Source: UBA826 sp045564655 (GTDB lineage: Bacteria > Chloroflexota > Dehalococcoidia > Lucifugimonadales > UBA826). Taken from it: a stretch of DNA of 64,000 nt. The DNA lies in the NCBI GenBank assembly GCA_045564655.1, contig JBJLGX010000001.1, positions 62,001-126,000 on the forward strand, written 5' to 3'. The notes under the pieces are model-generated. The model worked only from the letters and a program-made list of their open reading frames with translations, was not told the DNA's origin and ran no database searches. A program made the translations under genes and the position numbers. Below, one piece after another: positions 55,272 to 64,000 of this stretch (position 1 is the first letter of the stretch; the number at the start of each line of letters is the position of its first letter).

Positions 55272-56387
55272 TTGTTAGAACAATTTAAAGTACAAGTTGA
55301 AGATGAAATAAGGATTGATGAATCTAAGTTGCGAAATTTAGTTTCGGCTTTATTTGTGAAAGCAGGTTTGTCTAAGGATGATGCTGACTTAGGAGCAGAT
55401 GTTTTAGTCACAGCTGATATTAGAGGGGTTGATACTCACGGAGTCTCTAATATGCTAAGAACTTATATGGATTATTTTTCAAAGGGAATTATTAACCCAG
55501 ACCCTAAAACTGTTATTACTAGGGAAACGCCTTCAACTGCTAATATTGATGGCGATAGAGGTTTGGGAATAATTACAACTCCTAAAGCTATGGAGCTTGC
55601 AATTGAGAAAGCAAAAAATGTTGGCATGGGAGTTGTGACTATTCATAATTCTAGACATTATGGGATGGCCTCTTATTATACTTTGATGGCTGTCAAACAT
55701 AATATGATTGGCATGTCTATGACTTCTTGCCCACCTCAAGTCTTACCTACATTTGGATCAGAACCATTACTAGGTACAAATCCTATTGCGGTTGCAGCTC
55801 CTGCGGCAACTGAAGCACCATTCGTTTTTGATGCAGCCATGAGTGCTGTGGCAGCTAACAAATTAGGATTAGCTAGGCGTAATAGTACAAAGCTTTTAGG
55901 TGGCTGGGTAGCAGATAAAGATGGGGTACCAATTATGGATGAAGTTGACCCTCCTGTTCCAGAATATGAGCACTATAATGCTCAAGGTGGTGCAACATCA
56001 CATTTACTACCACTTGGTGGTACACGTGAGATTGGATCACACAAAGGATATGGAATGATGTGTGTTGTCGATATTCTTAGTGGAATATTGACGGGTGGAG
56101 GATATGGAATGAATCCTGGACGTCCAAATTTTGGTCATTATGTTGCTGCATATAACATTGAAGCATTTATGGATACAAATGAATTTAAAGAAACTATGGA
56201 TGAATGGATAAATATGCTTAAAACATCTAAACCTGCTAAGGGCCATTCAAGAGTCTTATACCCAGGGCAAGCTGAAGCAGAAGTTGCTGAAGACAGGCTT
56301 AATAAAGGCATACCTCTTCATAGTGAAGTCGTTGAATGGTTTGAAAGTGCTTGTAAAGAACACGGGATCCCATTTGAATTAGTCTAA
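55272..56387 (+). CDS. Type-2 malate/L-lactate dehydrogenase family (Ldh2)
   Basis: 371 aa from TTG 55272, chosen because AGGGAG lies 6-7 nt upstream; an upstream GTG at 55254 overlaps that site. The family motifs are GVDTHGVSN near residues 55-63, HNSRHYGMASYY near 118-129 and LLGTNPIAVAAPA near 167-179. The enzymes reduce 2-keto acids with NAD(P)H (malate, ureidoglycolate, 2,3-diketogulonate, sulfolactate). The natural substrate here is not clear. Confidence 0.9.
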   Translation: MLEQFKVQVEDEIRIDESKLRNLVSALFVKAGLSKDDADLGADVLVTADIRGVDTHGVSNMLRTYMDYFSKGIINPDPKTVITRETPSTANIDGDRGLGIITTPKAMELAIEKAKNVGMGVVTIHNSRHYGMASYYTLMAVKHNMIGMSMTSCPPQVLPTFGSEPLLGTNPIAVAAPAATEAPFVFDAAMSAVAANKLGLARRNSTKLLGGWVADKDGVPIMDEVDPPVPEYEHYNAQGGATSHLLPLGGTREIGSHKGYGMMCVVDILSGILTGGGYGMNPGRPNFGHYVAAYNIEAFMDTNEFKETMDEWINMLKTSKPAKGHSRVLYPGQAEAEVAEDRLNKGIPLHSEVVEWFESACKEHGIPFELV

Positions 56388-56417
56388 TAACTTATTTAGC
56401 ACTTCTTTTAACTAATT

Positions 56418-56443
56418 AAGTGTGTCATCCTTTATCACTTTTT
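56418..56443 (+). terminator. Weak terminator candidate after the dehydrogenase gene
   Basis: AAGTG (56418-56422) pairs with CACTT (56436-56440) around a 13-nt loop and is followed by a run of T. It is 31 bp past the stop codon. The stem is short, so this is a tentative call. Confidence 0.3.
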
Positions 56444-56482
56444 CAAATTTGATTTATATTTAGCAATTAAAACATGTATCAA

Positions 56483-56685
56483 CCTAACATATACCTTAGG
56501 GATAGTAACGGGGTAGGTATTAATAGTAGTAACAAAAGTTAGGAAGTATATCTTTTATGCAGTTGGGTTTTATATGTACAAACTAGAAGGATAATAATAA
56601 ATCTTAACTATTAGGGGGGATTTTTTAGGGATTTTTTAGAAGTTAATCTGTCATAGGGTTGTTACTATCCCCACTTAGTAACAAC
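56483..56685. repeat. Repeat-rich intergenic region with nested and long-range inverted repeats
   Basis: This 302-bp gap (56388-56689) between convergent genes has no open frame. It holds nested inverted repeats CCTAAC/GTTAGG (56483-56488, 56538-56543) and ATACCT/AGGTAT (56491-56496, 56515-56520). A long-range pair GGGATAGTAAC (56499-56509) and GTTACTATCCC (56661-56671) encloses 173 bp. A hairpin GTTGTTAC/GTAACAAC is at 56658-56665 and 56678-56685. A tandem 11-bp direct repeat GGGATTTTTTA is at 56617-56638. It may be a structured RNA or a MITE-like element with 11-bp terminal repeats. No clear target duplication is seen. Confidence 0.45.
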
Positions 56686-56689
56686 GTAT

Positions 56690-56911
56690 TTAATCAAACG
56701 TTATATTTTTACCTTCTCCATCCTTAAGTTTTTGTGTTAATACAAGAATGAGGTCGTAAATTAATCCTAGTCCAAAAATTCCAAATGTAAATAGGAAAAT
56801 TATTCCTGTTCCTATTCTACCGGCATAAAATCTATGAACTCCAAAAACACCAATTAACAATAATAATAAAAGGAGAACAATTCCATTTTTTTTACTAACA
56901 TTATCTGCCAT
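56690..56911 (-). CDS. TM2 domain membrane protein
   Basis: 73 aa with two membrane helices (about 9-26 and 36-58). The TM2 motif GVFGVHRFYAGRIGTGI sits between them. TM2 proteins are widespread small membrane proteins of unknown function. The start ATG is preceded by GAGGATTTTATA. It lies upstream of a ThDP enzyme gene's 5' neighbour boundary only by strand order: the ThDP gene (56931-58568) precedes it by 19 nt on the same strand. Confidence 0.9.
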   Translation of the reverse strand: MADNVSKKNGIVLLLLLLLIGVFGVHRFYAGRIGTGIIFLFTFGIFGLGLIYDLILVLTQKLKDGEGKNITFD

Positions 56912-56930
56912 TATAAAATCCTCTATGTTT

Positions 56931-58568
56931 TTATTTTTTAATATAAGAAAATATGCCAGCGTCGAATGGATTAGGCATTTCGCTTACGGGAACTTCAATT
57001 AATACGGGAGTATCTAAATCTAAGGCCGATTTTAGACATTTTTCAAGTTTTTTGGGATCACCAGATTCTACTCGCATGCCATGAACCCCAAATGCGTCTG
57101 CCAATTTCATGAAATCTGGGTTTGTAACGTCTGCTCCATATTCTCTGCCATCAAATAAATTAATTTGATCACGTTTTACGTTTCCGTATGCATTGTCATT
57201 GAACACAACAGCGACAGCATTGATTTTATGTCGCACAGCAGTAGAAAGTTCTTGTACATTAAACATAAATCCACCATCTCCAGAGATAGCTACAACCGCC
57301 TTATCTGGTTGAGCGACTTTTGCTCCCAATGCGGTTGGGTAAGCATAGCCTAAATTGCCATAATAAGATGAGGTAATGTATGTTCTAGGGTTGTATACAT
57401 CATACTTATTACGACTGTAATACCCTATCTGATTCATTCCTGAGATAAGTATTCCATCATCAGGCATAGCTGATCTTATAGCTTTCACATAGGATTCCTG
57501 AGGTTCTAGTATAGTAGATGGGTTATAACGATCTTGCTTTAAAGATTTAATTGATGCTGTATTATCATCTCTAGGTTCGGATTGTTTTTTCAACATTTCC
57601 AATATTCCTGAGATGGTTTTCTTTGCATCTCCTACAATACCTTCAGTGTTTTTGTAATTCCTTCCCAATTCTTCTTGATCTATATCTATTTGCAATACTT
57701 TTCTACCTTGAAGGTACTCGGGGTATTGTATTCGTGACCCTATTGCAATGACAAGGTCGTATTCTGGCATATTTTTTTCAAAAAAAGTGTCATTTTTAAA
57801 TCGGTAAGATCCAATTGATAAAGGGTTTCTATCGGATATGGAACCTTTGCCTTCAGCTGTACATATTACGGGAGATTGAATATATTCTGCTAGAGCCGTT
57901 AATTCAGTTGATGCATTAGATGAAATAACACCGCCTCCAGCCCATATGATAGGCTTTTTTGAATCCATTATGAGTTCGACGCATTTTACTAAATCACTTT
58001 TACTTGCTCCTGGGCGAGTATGTATTGCAGGTTCTAATAAATTTATGTCAGATACTTCTGCTAATGTCTCAGGAGGGATTTCAATTTCCACAGGCCTAGG
58101 CCTTCCTGTGTTAAGTTCAGCAAATGCTTTGTGTAGTGCTTGAGGTATACGTTTTGGATCTAATATAAGTTCATTATGTTTAGTAACAGAAGATATTGTT
58201 GAAGATAGGTCTTTGATCTCATGCAACTTTCCACCCTCTTTGCCTATGTGATCTCGCTCTATTTGTCCCGATACTACTAGTATTGGGGATGATGCAGCGT
58301 AAGCCGTTCCTATTCCAGCGCTAGCGTTTTGAAGGCCTGGTCCAGGAACTACAAGGGCTGTCCCTATATCTCCACCAGCTCTAGAATACCCGTCTGCCAT
58401 ATAAGTTGTGGCTTGCTCATGTCTGGTATTAATAAATCGGATTCCAGGTTCTTTAGCTAAACCATCTAATAGCTGATATAGTTGGACTCCAGGTAACCCA
58501 AAGATAACCCGAACCCCTTCTCTATATAGAGATTTTGCTAATGCTTCACCACCTGTCATTTGGGCCAT
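56931..58568 (-). CDS. Thiamine pyrophosphate-dependent enzyme (acetolactate synthase-like)
   Basis: 545 aa with the three domains of the ALS/POX family. The PYR domain has the catalytic Glu region NTRHEQATTYMADGYSR near residues 48-64. The middle Rossmann domain starts SKKPIIWAGGG. The PP domain has the ThDP motif SGDGGFMFN to NDNAYGN. The family covers acetolactate synthase, oxalyl-CoA and benzoylformate decarboxylase and sulfoacetaldehyde-type enzymes. The absence of a small subunit and lone position argue against biosynthetic ALS. Substrate unknown. Confidence 0.9.
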   Translation of the reverse strand: MAQMTGGEALAKSLYREGVRVIFGLPGVQLYQLLDGLAKEPGIRFINTRHEQATTYMADGYSRAGGDIGTALVVPGPGLQNASAGIGTAYAASSPILVVSGQIERDHIGKEGGKLHEIKDLSSTISSVTKHNELILDPKRIPQALHKAFAELNTGRPRPVEIEIPPETLAEVSDINLLEPAIHTRPGASKSDLVKCVELIMDSKKPIIWAGGGVISSNASTELTALAEYIQSPVICTAEGKGSISDRNPLSIGSYRFKNDTFFEKNMPEYDLVIAIGSRIQYPEYLQGRKVLQIDIDQEELGRNYKNTEGIVGDAKKTISGILEMLKKQSEPRDDNTASIKSLKQDRYNPSTILEPQESYVKAIRSAMPDDGILISGMNQIGYYSRNKYDVYNPRTYITSSYYGNLGYAYPTALGAKVAQPDKAVVAISGDGGFMFNVQELSTAVRHKINAVAVVFNDNAYGNVKRDQINLFDGREYGADVTNPDFMKLADAFGVHGMRVESGDPKKLEKCLKSALDLDTPVLIEVPVSEMPNPFDAGIFSYIKK

Positions 58569-58597
58569 TTTAAAATTCTCACTTTTGAAGTTTAAGG

Positions 58598-59761
58598 TTA
58601 TTTGTTCTCATATTCAGAAATAGCTTTATTAATAGCGCCTTGCCTTCGTGACATTATTTCTTCGCTATTATCAACAGCCCAGTTATATGATGCTTGAATG
58701 TTTTGAAGTGAATTTTGGAAATGGGGCATGACATATCGGGCTATTAATTCATAGCTTTTCATGACTTGTTCTCTAGTAGCCCATTCGGTTGTTTGAATCA
58801 TAAATCCGCCAAATCCTCCAGTCATTTCATCCAGCATTTTGATGTATTTAATCAAATCATCCGGGGTTCCTATTACCCATGTACCATTATCAGCATGGTG
58901 ATCTACGATTTTATCTCTGGGACCATCAAAATCCCATGGCCTTCCTAATGCTTTGTGGAAATAGTCGTAGTCATATTCTGCAGATTTTTCCCTTACCTGA
59001 TTTAAGGCTTCTTTTTTACTTTCAGCAATATGTACAGGGACCACTATATTCCATTTTGATCTGTCCATTTTATTTCCATGTTCTTTAGCTGCTTCCTCGC
59101 CAACTTTCCAGAATTCTTTCAAGTTTGTCTGTTGTTGGCTGCCTTGTCGAGGGACAGTAAGAGATAATACTCCTAAGCCATGTTTTCCTGCTGCTAACAT
59201 TCCGGTAGGAGACTGTACAGATGCTACATACATAGGCATATGAGGTTTTGTGTAAGGCCTCAGTTGTGACATGGCTTCATTCATTTCGAACCATTCAGAT
59301 TTATACGTTATAGGGGAAGTTTCCGTGAATAATCTTTTAATTATGCCAATTGCTTCATTCATTCGAGGTCTTTGCTTATCTGGGTCTATTCCAAGTTGAT
59401 ATGCATCAGTTTGTAATGCCCCTGGGCCAACACCCAATAAGACCCTCCCTTTTGTTAAGTGATCTAATAAGATCATTCTATTCGCAACCATTAAAGGATG
59501 GTGGTAAGGCAAACTAACAACCCCTGTCCCGAGTTTTATGTTTTTCGTTCTTTCAGCGGCGACACCTATAAATATTTCTGGAGAGGCTATAGTCTCCCAT
59601 CCGACACTATGATGCTCTCCTATCCACGCCTGATCAAAGCCTAGGTGATCTAGCCATTGGATAATTTCTAAATCTCTATCAATTGCTAAAGTTGGATTAT
59701 CATTCATATGATGAAAAGGGGCCATGAATATTCCAAAATTCATTCTTTCTGGTAATGTCAC
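58598..59761 (-). CDS. LLM-class flavin-dependent oxidoreductase (luciferase-like)
   Basis: 387 aa. The bacterial-luciferase TIM barrel is clear from NFGIFMAPFHH, WIGEHHSVGWE and IKLGTGVVSLPYHHPLMVANR (split: IKLGTGV, then PLMVAN). Such enzymes use FMNH2 and oxygen to oxidise or cleave small organic compounds such as sulfonates or long-chain ketones. They are strongly expanded in SAR202-type Chloroflexota. It precedes the ThDP gene by 29 nt on the same strand and follows the deacetylase gene. Confidence 0.93.
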   Translation of the reverse strand: MTLPERMNFGIFMAPFHHMNDNPTLAIDRDLEIIQWLDHLGFDQAWIGEHHSVGWETIASPEIFIGVAAERTKNIKLGTGVVSLPYHHPLMVANRMILLDHLTKGRVLLGVGPGALQTDAYQLGIDPDKQRPRMNEAIGIIKRLFTETSPITYKSEWFEMNEAMSQLRPYTKPHMPMYVASVQSPTGMLAAGKHGLGVLSLTVPRQGSQQQTNLKEFWKVGEEAAKEHGNKMDRSKWNIVVPVHIAESKKEALNQVREKSAEYDYDYFHKALGRPWDFDGPRDKIVDHHADNGTWVIGTPDDLIKYIKMLDEMTGGFGGFMIQTTEWATREQVMKSYELIARYVMPHFQNSLQNIQASYNWAVDNSEEIMSRRQGAINKAISEYENK

Positions 59762-59794
59762 ACTAACTCCTAAAATTTGTTTATGAAAATGATA

Positions 59795-60607
59795 TTAGTT
59801 TGAAACTATTTGAGAGTCAAATAGTTTTGCAAGATTTAGGGCAGTCATAAATTCTGCTTCAGGAAATTCTTTTATATACAATATTAATTTTTCTAACATT
59901 TTTAATCTTCCTGGGCGTCCTATAATCCAAGGATGTAAGGTGATTACAAATGATCCTTCATAATGTAATATGCCGTCAAAAGCTAATTTCCAAGATTCAA
60001 GAACACTTGCCGGGTTTGATATCACATTTCTTTGATTAAGATATGGAGTGTGATTAAAGTATGGATGATCATCTAGTTCCCAATGTATTGGTATTTCAAC
60101 TAATTTATTCTGACCAGATTCTATGTAGTAAGGGTTGTCATCACCCATTAAACTAGAATCGTATAAGAAACCTTTGTTAGCTAATATATCAATAGAATAT
60201 TTGCTGAGTTCCCAACTGGGAGATCTATATCCTAAAGGTGTTTGAGAAGTGATTCTTTCAATACTTTCTATTCCTTTGTCAATAACATCTATTTCCTCTT
60301 GTTGAGTTAATGTTGCTGGCGGTTCATGCATATACCCGTGATGGCCTATTTCATGCCCGGCATCAAAAATTTCTTTTACTAGATCTATATGAGTATCTGC
60401 TATAAATCCAGGGATATAGAATGAAGATTTTATATCATACTTGCTTAGAAGATTTAAAATTCTAGGCATTGCAATACTAGGCCCATATTCTCTCATTGAC
60501 ATAAGACTGGGTAGGTCTTTGGTACGCGGATCCATATTTATTAATCCACTAACTCCATCTATGTCAAAACTTAAAACAATGGGGCATTTAATGTTTTCTA
60601 AACGCAT
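59795..60607 (-). CDS. Polysaccharide deacetylase-family protein (PuuE-like NodB)
   Basis: 270 aa. The NodB homology domain has the catalytic and metal residues in LSFDIDGVSG (Asp pair) and GHEIGHHGYMHEPP (the two histidines). RSPSWELS and TLHPWIIGRPGR follow. The second half matches the PuuE/allantoinase-type subgroup, which acts on N-acyl or ureide bonds rather than surface glycans, so the substrate may be a small molecule. The start is 1 nt after the proS stop, so the genes are co-transcribed. No signal peptide. Confidence 0.85.
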   Translation of the reverse strand: MRLENIKCPIVLSFDIDGVSGLINMDPRTKDLPSLMSMREYGPSIAMPRILNLLSKYDIKSSFYIPGFIADTHIDLVKEIFDAGHEIGHHGYMHEPPATLTQQEEIDVIDKGIESIERITSQTPLGYRSPSWELSKYSIDILANKGFLYDSSLMGDDNPYYIESGQNKLVEIPIHWELDDHPYFNHTPYLNQRNVISNPASVLESWKLAFDGILHYEGSFVITLHPWIIGRPGRLKMLEKLILYIKEFPEAEFMTALNLAKLFDSQIVSN

Positions 60608-60608
60608 T

Positions 60609-62317
60609 TTAATTGATACTCTCTAGAATTCTTATTGTTTCAGATGTTATTTCTGAAGTTTTAATTATTATATTATCGTTTTGATTATTAATTTTAATTT
60701 CAAAAGAGTCATTTTTAATATTTCTAGAACTTACAATAATTTGAATAGGAATTCCTGTTAATTCAGCATCATTAAATTTAACACCAGGGCTTTCATTACG
60801 ATCATCGTATGCCACATCAATCCCTTTGTTTAATAAATCTTGATACAATTCGTCTCCTGCAGATCTTACGCTAGGGTTGTCTGAGTTTAAACCTAATATT
60901 AATACTTCATAAGGAGCAATATTTTTGGGCAAAACCATTTGCTTGTCATTTGATTTTTGTTCGATCGCGCCAGCTAAAATCCGCCCAATACCAATACCGT
61001 AGCATCCCATTACTAATGGCTTACTTGTTCCATTAGAATCTGAATAAGTAGCTTCTAATGACTCAGAATAACTAGTGCCTAATTTGAAAACATGTCCGAT
61101 TTCGATGCCTCTTTTAGTTTGCAATACTCCTGGGCATTTAGGACAAATAAAACCTTCTTTAGCCGTTGCAATATCTACTTCACTATTACCTTTAAAGTCT
61201 CTTAGGTATCGAACGTTTTTAAAATGATAATTATTTTCATTGGCTCCCGCAATCAAGTCATTTGTGAATTTTAATGAGTCGTCACATATAATTTGTATTT
61301 TTTTTGATTCGAGATTGATAGGGGATGCAAATCCAGGAATGAATCCTTTAGATATAACTTCATTTGAATTAGCTATTCTTAACTCTTTGCATTTAAGGTG
61401 GTTTTTAAGCTTAACTTCACTTATATCCAGATCGCCTCTTGTTGCAATAAGTACCAGTTCGTTATCAGACATATAGAATACTGTTTTTAATATTTCGGAT
61501 TTTTGAATTCCAAGATTTTTGGATAAAGATTCTATAGTTTTTATGTTTGGAGTTTCAATTCTTTCTATATTTGATGATGAATTGTGCACTTCAGAATATT
61601 TATTAAAAGTTGCTTTTTCTCCGTTTGCTGCATAGTCACATAATTCACATAATATAATTGTATCTTCTCCTGATGAAGATACTAAGATGAATTCTTTTGA
61701 ATCTTTACCGCCTATAGCGCCACTGTCAGCATCTACCAATACTGTATCTAGCCCACATCTATCAAAAGAATTTTGAAAAGCTTTTATCATCAAATTATAA
61801 TTTTTATCTAATTCCTCTTCATCTATATCAAATGTGTAAGCATCCATCATGTCGAATTCTCTAACTCGTATTAGACCTGCTCGTGGTCTTGGTTCATCTC
61901 TAAATTTAGTTTGAATCTGATTACAGATACCGGTAAATCTCTATAACTTTGTACTACATTTTTAATAGTTAAAGTAACTAATTCCTCATTCGTTGGGGGT
62001 AATACTAGGTCTCGATTTTTGCGGTCTTTTAATCGCAGCATATCAGGTCCATAAACATCGTCTCTTCCTGATTGTTGCCATAAATCGCGAGGTTGCAAAA
62101 TTCCAAGTTTGATTTCTTGTGAATTGGATTTGTCTAGTTCATCTCTTATGATAGTCTCTATCTTTTTTAAAGATTTCCATCCCAAAGGTAAATAGCTATA
62201 CACACCAGATGATACTTGTTGAATCATTCCAGATTGAAGCAATAACTTATGACTGATTGTTTCCGCTTCTCCGGGAGGATTTCGTAATGTTCTATTGAAT
62301 AGTTGGGAAATTCTCAT
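60609..62317 (-). pseudogene. proS: Prolyl-tRNA synthetase with one frame break
   Basis: The N-terminal piece (61871-62317, 148 aa) has the class II motif 1 region and SGRDDVYGPDMLRLKDRKNR. The C-terminal piece (60609-61850) has FDMMDAYTFD just upstream and the rest of the enzyme, including the YbaK editing insertion (about 200 residues) and GCYGIGIGRI. Adding one base near 61919-61924 gives an unbroken PVSVNQIQTKFRDEPRPR across the join, as expected. The missing base would lengthen an A-run by one. proS is essential and single-copy in most genomes, so a sequence error or natural recoding is more likely than loss. It overlaps ispG by 4 nt. Confidence 0.9.
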
Positions 62318-63468
62318 TTGATTTTATCTCCAACAATTAAATTCTCTTTTTCAAATTTTTCTACTTCTTCTATTAGTGCTTGCAGCATATCTTTTTCTTG
62401 GACTATTTTTGATTTTTTACCCTTGCGAAATATAATTGCTTTTCCTACGCCTGCAGCAATTCCTATATCAGCGTCTTTTGCTTCTCCTGGACCGTTGACT
62501 TCACAACCCATTACAGCAATTTTTATTGGAGTTTTAATTTTTTTAATTAGCTCATCTACTTCATTTGCTAATTTTCTTACGTCAACATCTGCTCTTCCAC
62601 AGCTAGGGCATGCGATAAGTGTGGCTCCAGACTCTCTTAAATTTAGAGATTTTAAAATTTCTATGCCAGTTTCTATTTCTTTTACAGGGTCGTCGCTTAA
62701 GCTTACACGAATTGTATCTCCAATACCGTCGTATAATAAAGATCCTATACCGATAGCACTTCGGATACTTCCTGATTTTGCTGTACCTGCTTCAGTTATT
62801 CCTAAATGAAAAGGATATGGAACTAATTTAGACATTTTCCTATAAGACGCAATTGTAGTATCCAAGTCGAAAGCTTTTAAAGAGATTTTTATAAGATCAA
62901 AATCAAGTTCTTCGAGTATTTTAATTTCCCATAGGCCAGTTTCAACCATATGGTCAACAATAGAATAACTTTCGGGTTGCCCCCCAATCCCTTTTTCTAA
63001 TAAATTAACCCCATCGTTATGTCTTGAAATCCCTTTAGTTTTGCCAATTTTCCCAACTGGCGGCAAACTACCAAAATTAACACCAATTCGAATAGGTACC
63101 TTTAACTTTTTAGCCTCTTTAACAATTTCAGATACTTTTTCTTTATCACGGATATTCCCAGGATTTAATCTGAGACAATCTACCCCACTGTTTAGAGATT
63201 CAAGAGCTAATTCGTAATGAAAGTGTATGTCCGCAACTAAGGGTATATTTATTTCAGACTTTATATTTTTTAATGCTAGAGCAGCTTCTTTGTCAGGGAC
63301 TGCACATCTAATGATGTCGCAGCCTGCCTCTTCGAGCTCTTTAATTTGCCGTACAGTAGCCTTAACATCTCTAGTATCTGTTTTTGTCATTGATTGAATT
63401 GAAATTGGAGAATTACCTCCAATTTGAACGTTTCCCACATATACGGGTTGTGTGATTCTACGTTTCAT
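62314..63468 (-). CDS. ispG: 4-hydroxy-3-methylbut-2-en-1-yl diphosphate synthase
   Basis: 384 aa. The 4Fe-4S ligands are Cys287, Cys290, Cys322 and Glu329, the last two in GCEVNGPGEA. The N-terminal TIM barrel has SIQSMTKTDT and CDIIRCAVPD. It converts MEcPP to HMBPP, the step after IspF, which is in the same window. It overlaps proS by 4 nt (ATGA) and follows rseP by 9 nt; the order rseP-ispG-proS is typical of Dehalococcoidia. Confidence 0.97.
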   Translation of the reverse strand: MKRRITQPVYVGNVQIGGNSPISIQSMTKTDTRDVKATVRQIKELEEAGCDIIRCAVPDKEAALALKNIKSEINIPLVADIHFHYELALESLNSGVDCLRLNPGNIRDKEKVSEIVKEAKKLKVPIRIGVNFGSLPPVGKIGKTKGISRHNDGVNLLEKGIGGQPESYSIVDHMVETGLWEIKILEELDFDLIKISLKAFDLDTTIASYRKMSKLVPYPFHLGITEAGTAKSGSIRSAIGIGSLLYDGIGDTIRVSLSDDPVKEIETGIEILKSLNLRESGATLIACPSCGRADVDVRKLANEVDELIKKIKTPIKIAVMGCEVNGPGEAKDADIGIAAGVGKAIIFRKGKKSKIVQEKDMLQALIEEVEKFEKENLIVGDKIK

Positions 63469-63477
63469 TCTAATCCT

Positions 63478-64000
63478 TTAATTAATGATGCTCTCGCCTG
63501 TTAATATTCTTGCCACATCAAAATAACTCATCATAATAATCAATGATATCAATATTATGAATCCAGCCATATGAATAATTCCTTCAATTTTTGGAGACAC
63601 TCTTTTTCCTCCACGAACGGCTTCAATAATAATGAATGCTAATCTTCCACCATCTAATGCAGGTATTGGAAGTAAATTTAATATTCCTAAACTTATGCTT
63701 ATTAAAGCTGTTAATTGAAATAGTGGACTAAATCCTATTCCTGCTACCTCTCCAGTTATTTGGGCAATACCTATAGGACCTGTAAAACCTGGATCGTCAC
63801 CAGTTTGTGACCAATTAGTTAAACCGTTATAAGTCAGAGTTAATACACTGAAAAGTTGTTTGAAAGATTCTGGAATAGCCTCAAATACGTTTAGACGACT
63901 TTGTACGATTCTTGGATTACTTAGACCTATTATGATTCCTATAGATCCTTGAGACATGGTATCGCCTATTGTTAAATCTTTATTGTAAGATTGGGCATCT
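63478..64000 (-). CDS. rseP: RseP-family site-2 protease, 5' end outside window
   Basis: The frame is open to the right edge. The in-window part is 173 residues, the end of the PDZ region and the last two or three membrane helices. The second catalytic motif NLLPIPALDGGRL contains the metal-ligand Asp of the M50 family (LDG). The first HExxH motif lies outside. The ATG at 63957 is internal, not the true start, since DAQSYNKDLTIGDT precedes it in frame. RseP cleaves membrane-bound anti-sigma factors and signal peptides. Confidence 0.92.
   Translation of the reverse strand, partial: DAQSYNKDLTIGDTMSQGSIGIIIGLSNPRIVQSRLNVFEAIPESFKQLFSVLTLTYNGLTNWSQTGDDPGFTGPIGIAQITGEVAGIGFSPLFQLTALISISLGILNLLPIPALDGGRLAFIIIEAVRGGKRVSPKIEGIIHMAGFIILISLIIMMSYFDVARILTGESIIN

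Noticed and set aside
62303..62809. 168-codon plus-strand frame over ispG
   Set aside because: It is antisense to ispG and Ser/Phe-rich, with no domain; a shadow of the real gene.
1..64000. CRISPR array, tRNA, rRNA or prophage
   Set aside because: No regular spaced repeats, no tRNA-like segment with the TTCGA-type arm in the short gaps, and no phage structural genes were seen.

Overview
The window is 64 kb of low-G+C, gene-dense bacterial chromosome (roughly one third G+C by eye). It looks like a free-living marine Chloroflexota of the Dehalococcoidia/SAR202 type. That placement is inference. It rests on the gene orders ispD-ispF-cysS and rseP-ispG-proS, the HtpX plus PspAB-like pair, and the mix of molybdenum hydroxylase, luciferase-like flavoenzyme, glycolate-oxidase-like and corrinoid methyltransferase genes. 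I saw no rRNA, tRNA, transposase, prophage, CRISPR array or known defence system.

Layout. 1-7.5 kb: a DUF5671-like membrane protein running off the left edge, rph, then aroK-aroB-TSUP-tgt on the plus strand, a MoaD/ThiS-like protein and a beta-hydroxyacid dehydrogenase. 7.5-17.3 kb: a large FAD/Fe-S oxidoreductase with a frame-damaged C-terminal third, a GreA with an extra N-terminal domain, an acyl-CoA ligase, and a three-subunit molybdenum hydroxylase with a MoaD-like protein. 17.4-28.1 kb: uvrA, an aminotransferase, a GH32-like protein, a Lon-N-domain protein, XdhC and MocA-like molybdenum-hydroxylase accessory proteins, and a frameshifted ABC-F ATPase. 28.1-34.8 kb: PspAB-like, htpX, holB, an HNH nuclease, a two-domain M16 peptidase with about ten frame breaks, and a pair of hot-dog proteins.

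34.8-45.5 kb is a long minus-strand directon. It begins with selD, which is a selenoprotein gene: an in-frame UGA followed by a SECIS-like hairpin. It continues through argS into a corrinoid methyl-transfer cluster: virulence-factor-like protein, homocysteine-methyltransferase-like protein, an unknown protein, a URO-D-family methyltransferase, a corrinoid protein, a small four-Cys protein and a ferredoxin/ASKHA corrinoid activase. 45.6-51.2 kb holds ispD-ispF-cysS, secG, yvcK and gatB. 51.3-58.6 kb holds a geranylgeranyl-reductase-like flavoprotein, an Fe(III)-type ABC transporter without a binding protein, a type-2 malate/lactate dehydrogenase, a repeat-rich 300-bp intergenic region, a TM2 protein and a ThDP enzyme. 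58.6-64 kb holds an LLM flavoenzyme, a polysaccharide deacetylase, proS (one frame break), ispG and the C-terminal part of rseP.

Together the genes describe an aerobic or facultative heterotroph of small organic compounds (hydroxy acids, heterocycles or aldehydes, methylated compounds) with the MEP isoprenoid pathway, and with selenium use implied by Sec-SelD. Four genes (at 8, 26-27, 32-33 and 62 kb) carry frame breaks although the encoded protein is otherwise intact. Most are one-base length changes in short homopolymers. I read these as sequence-quality islands rather than old pseudogenes.
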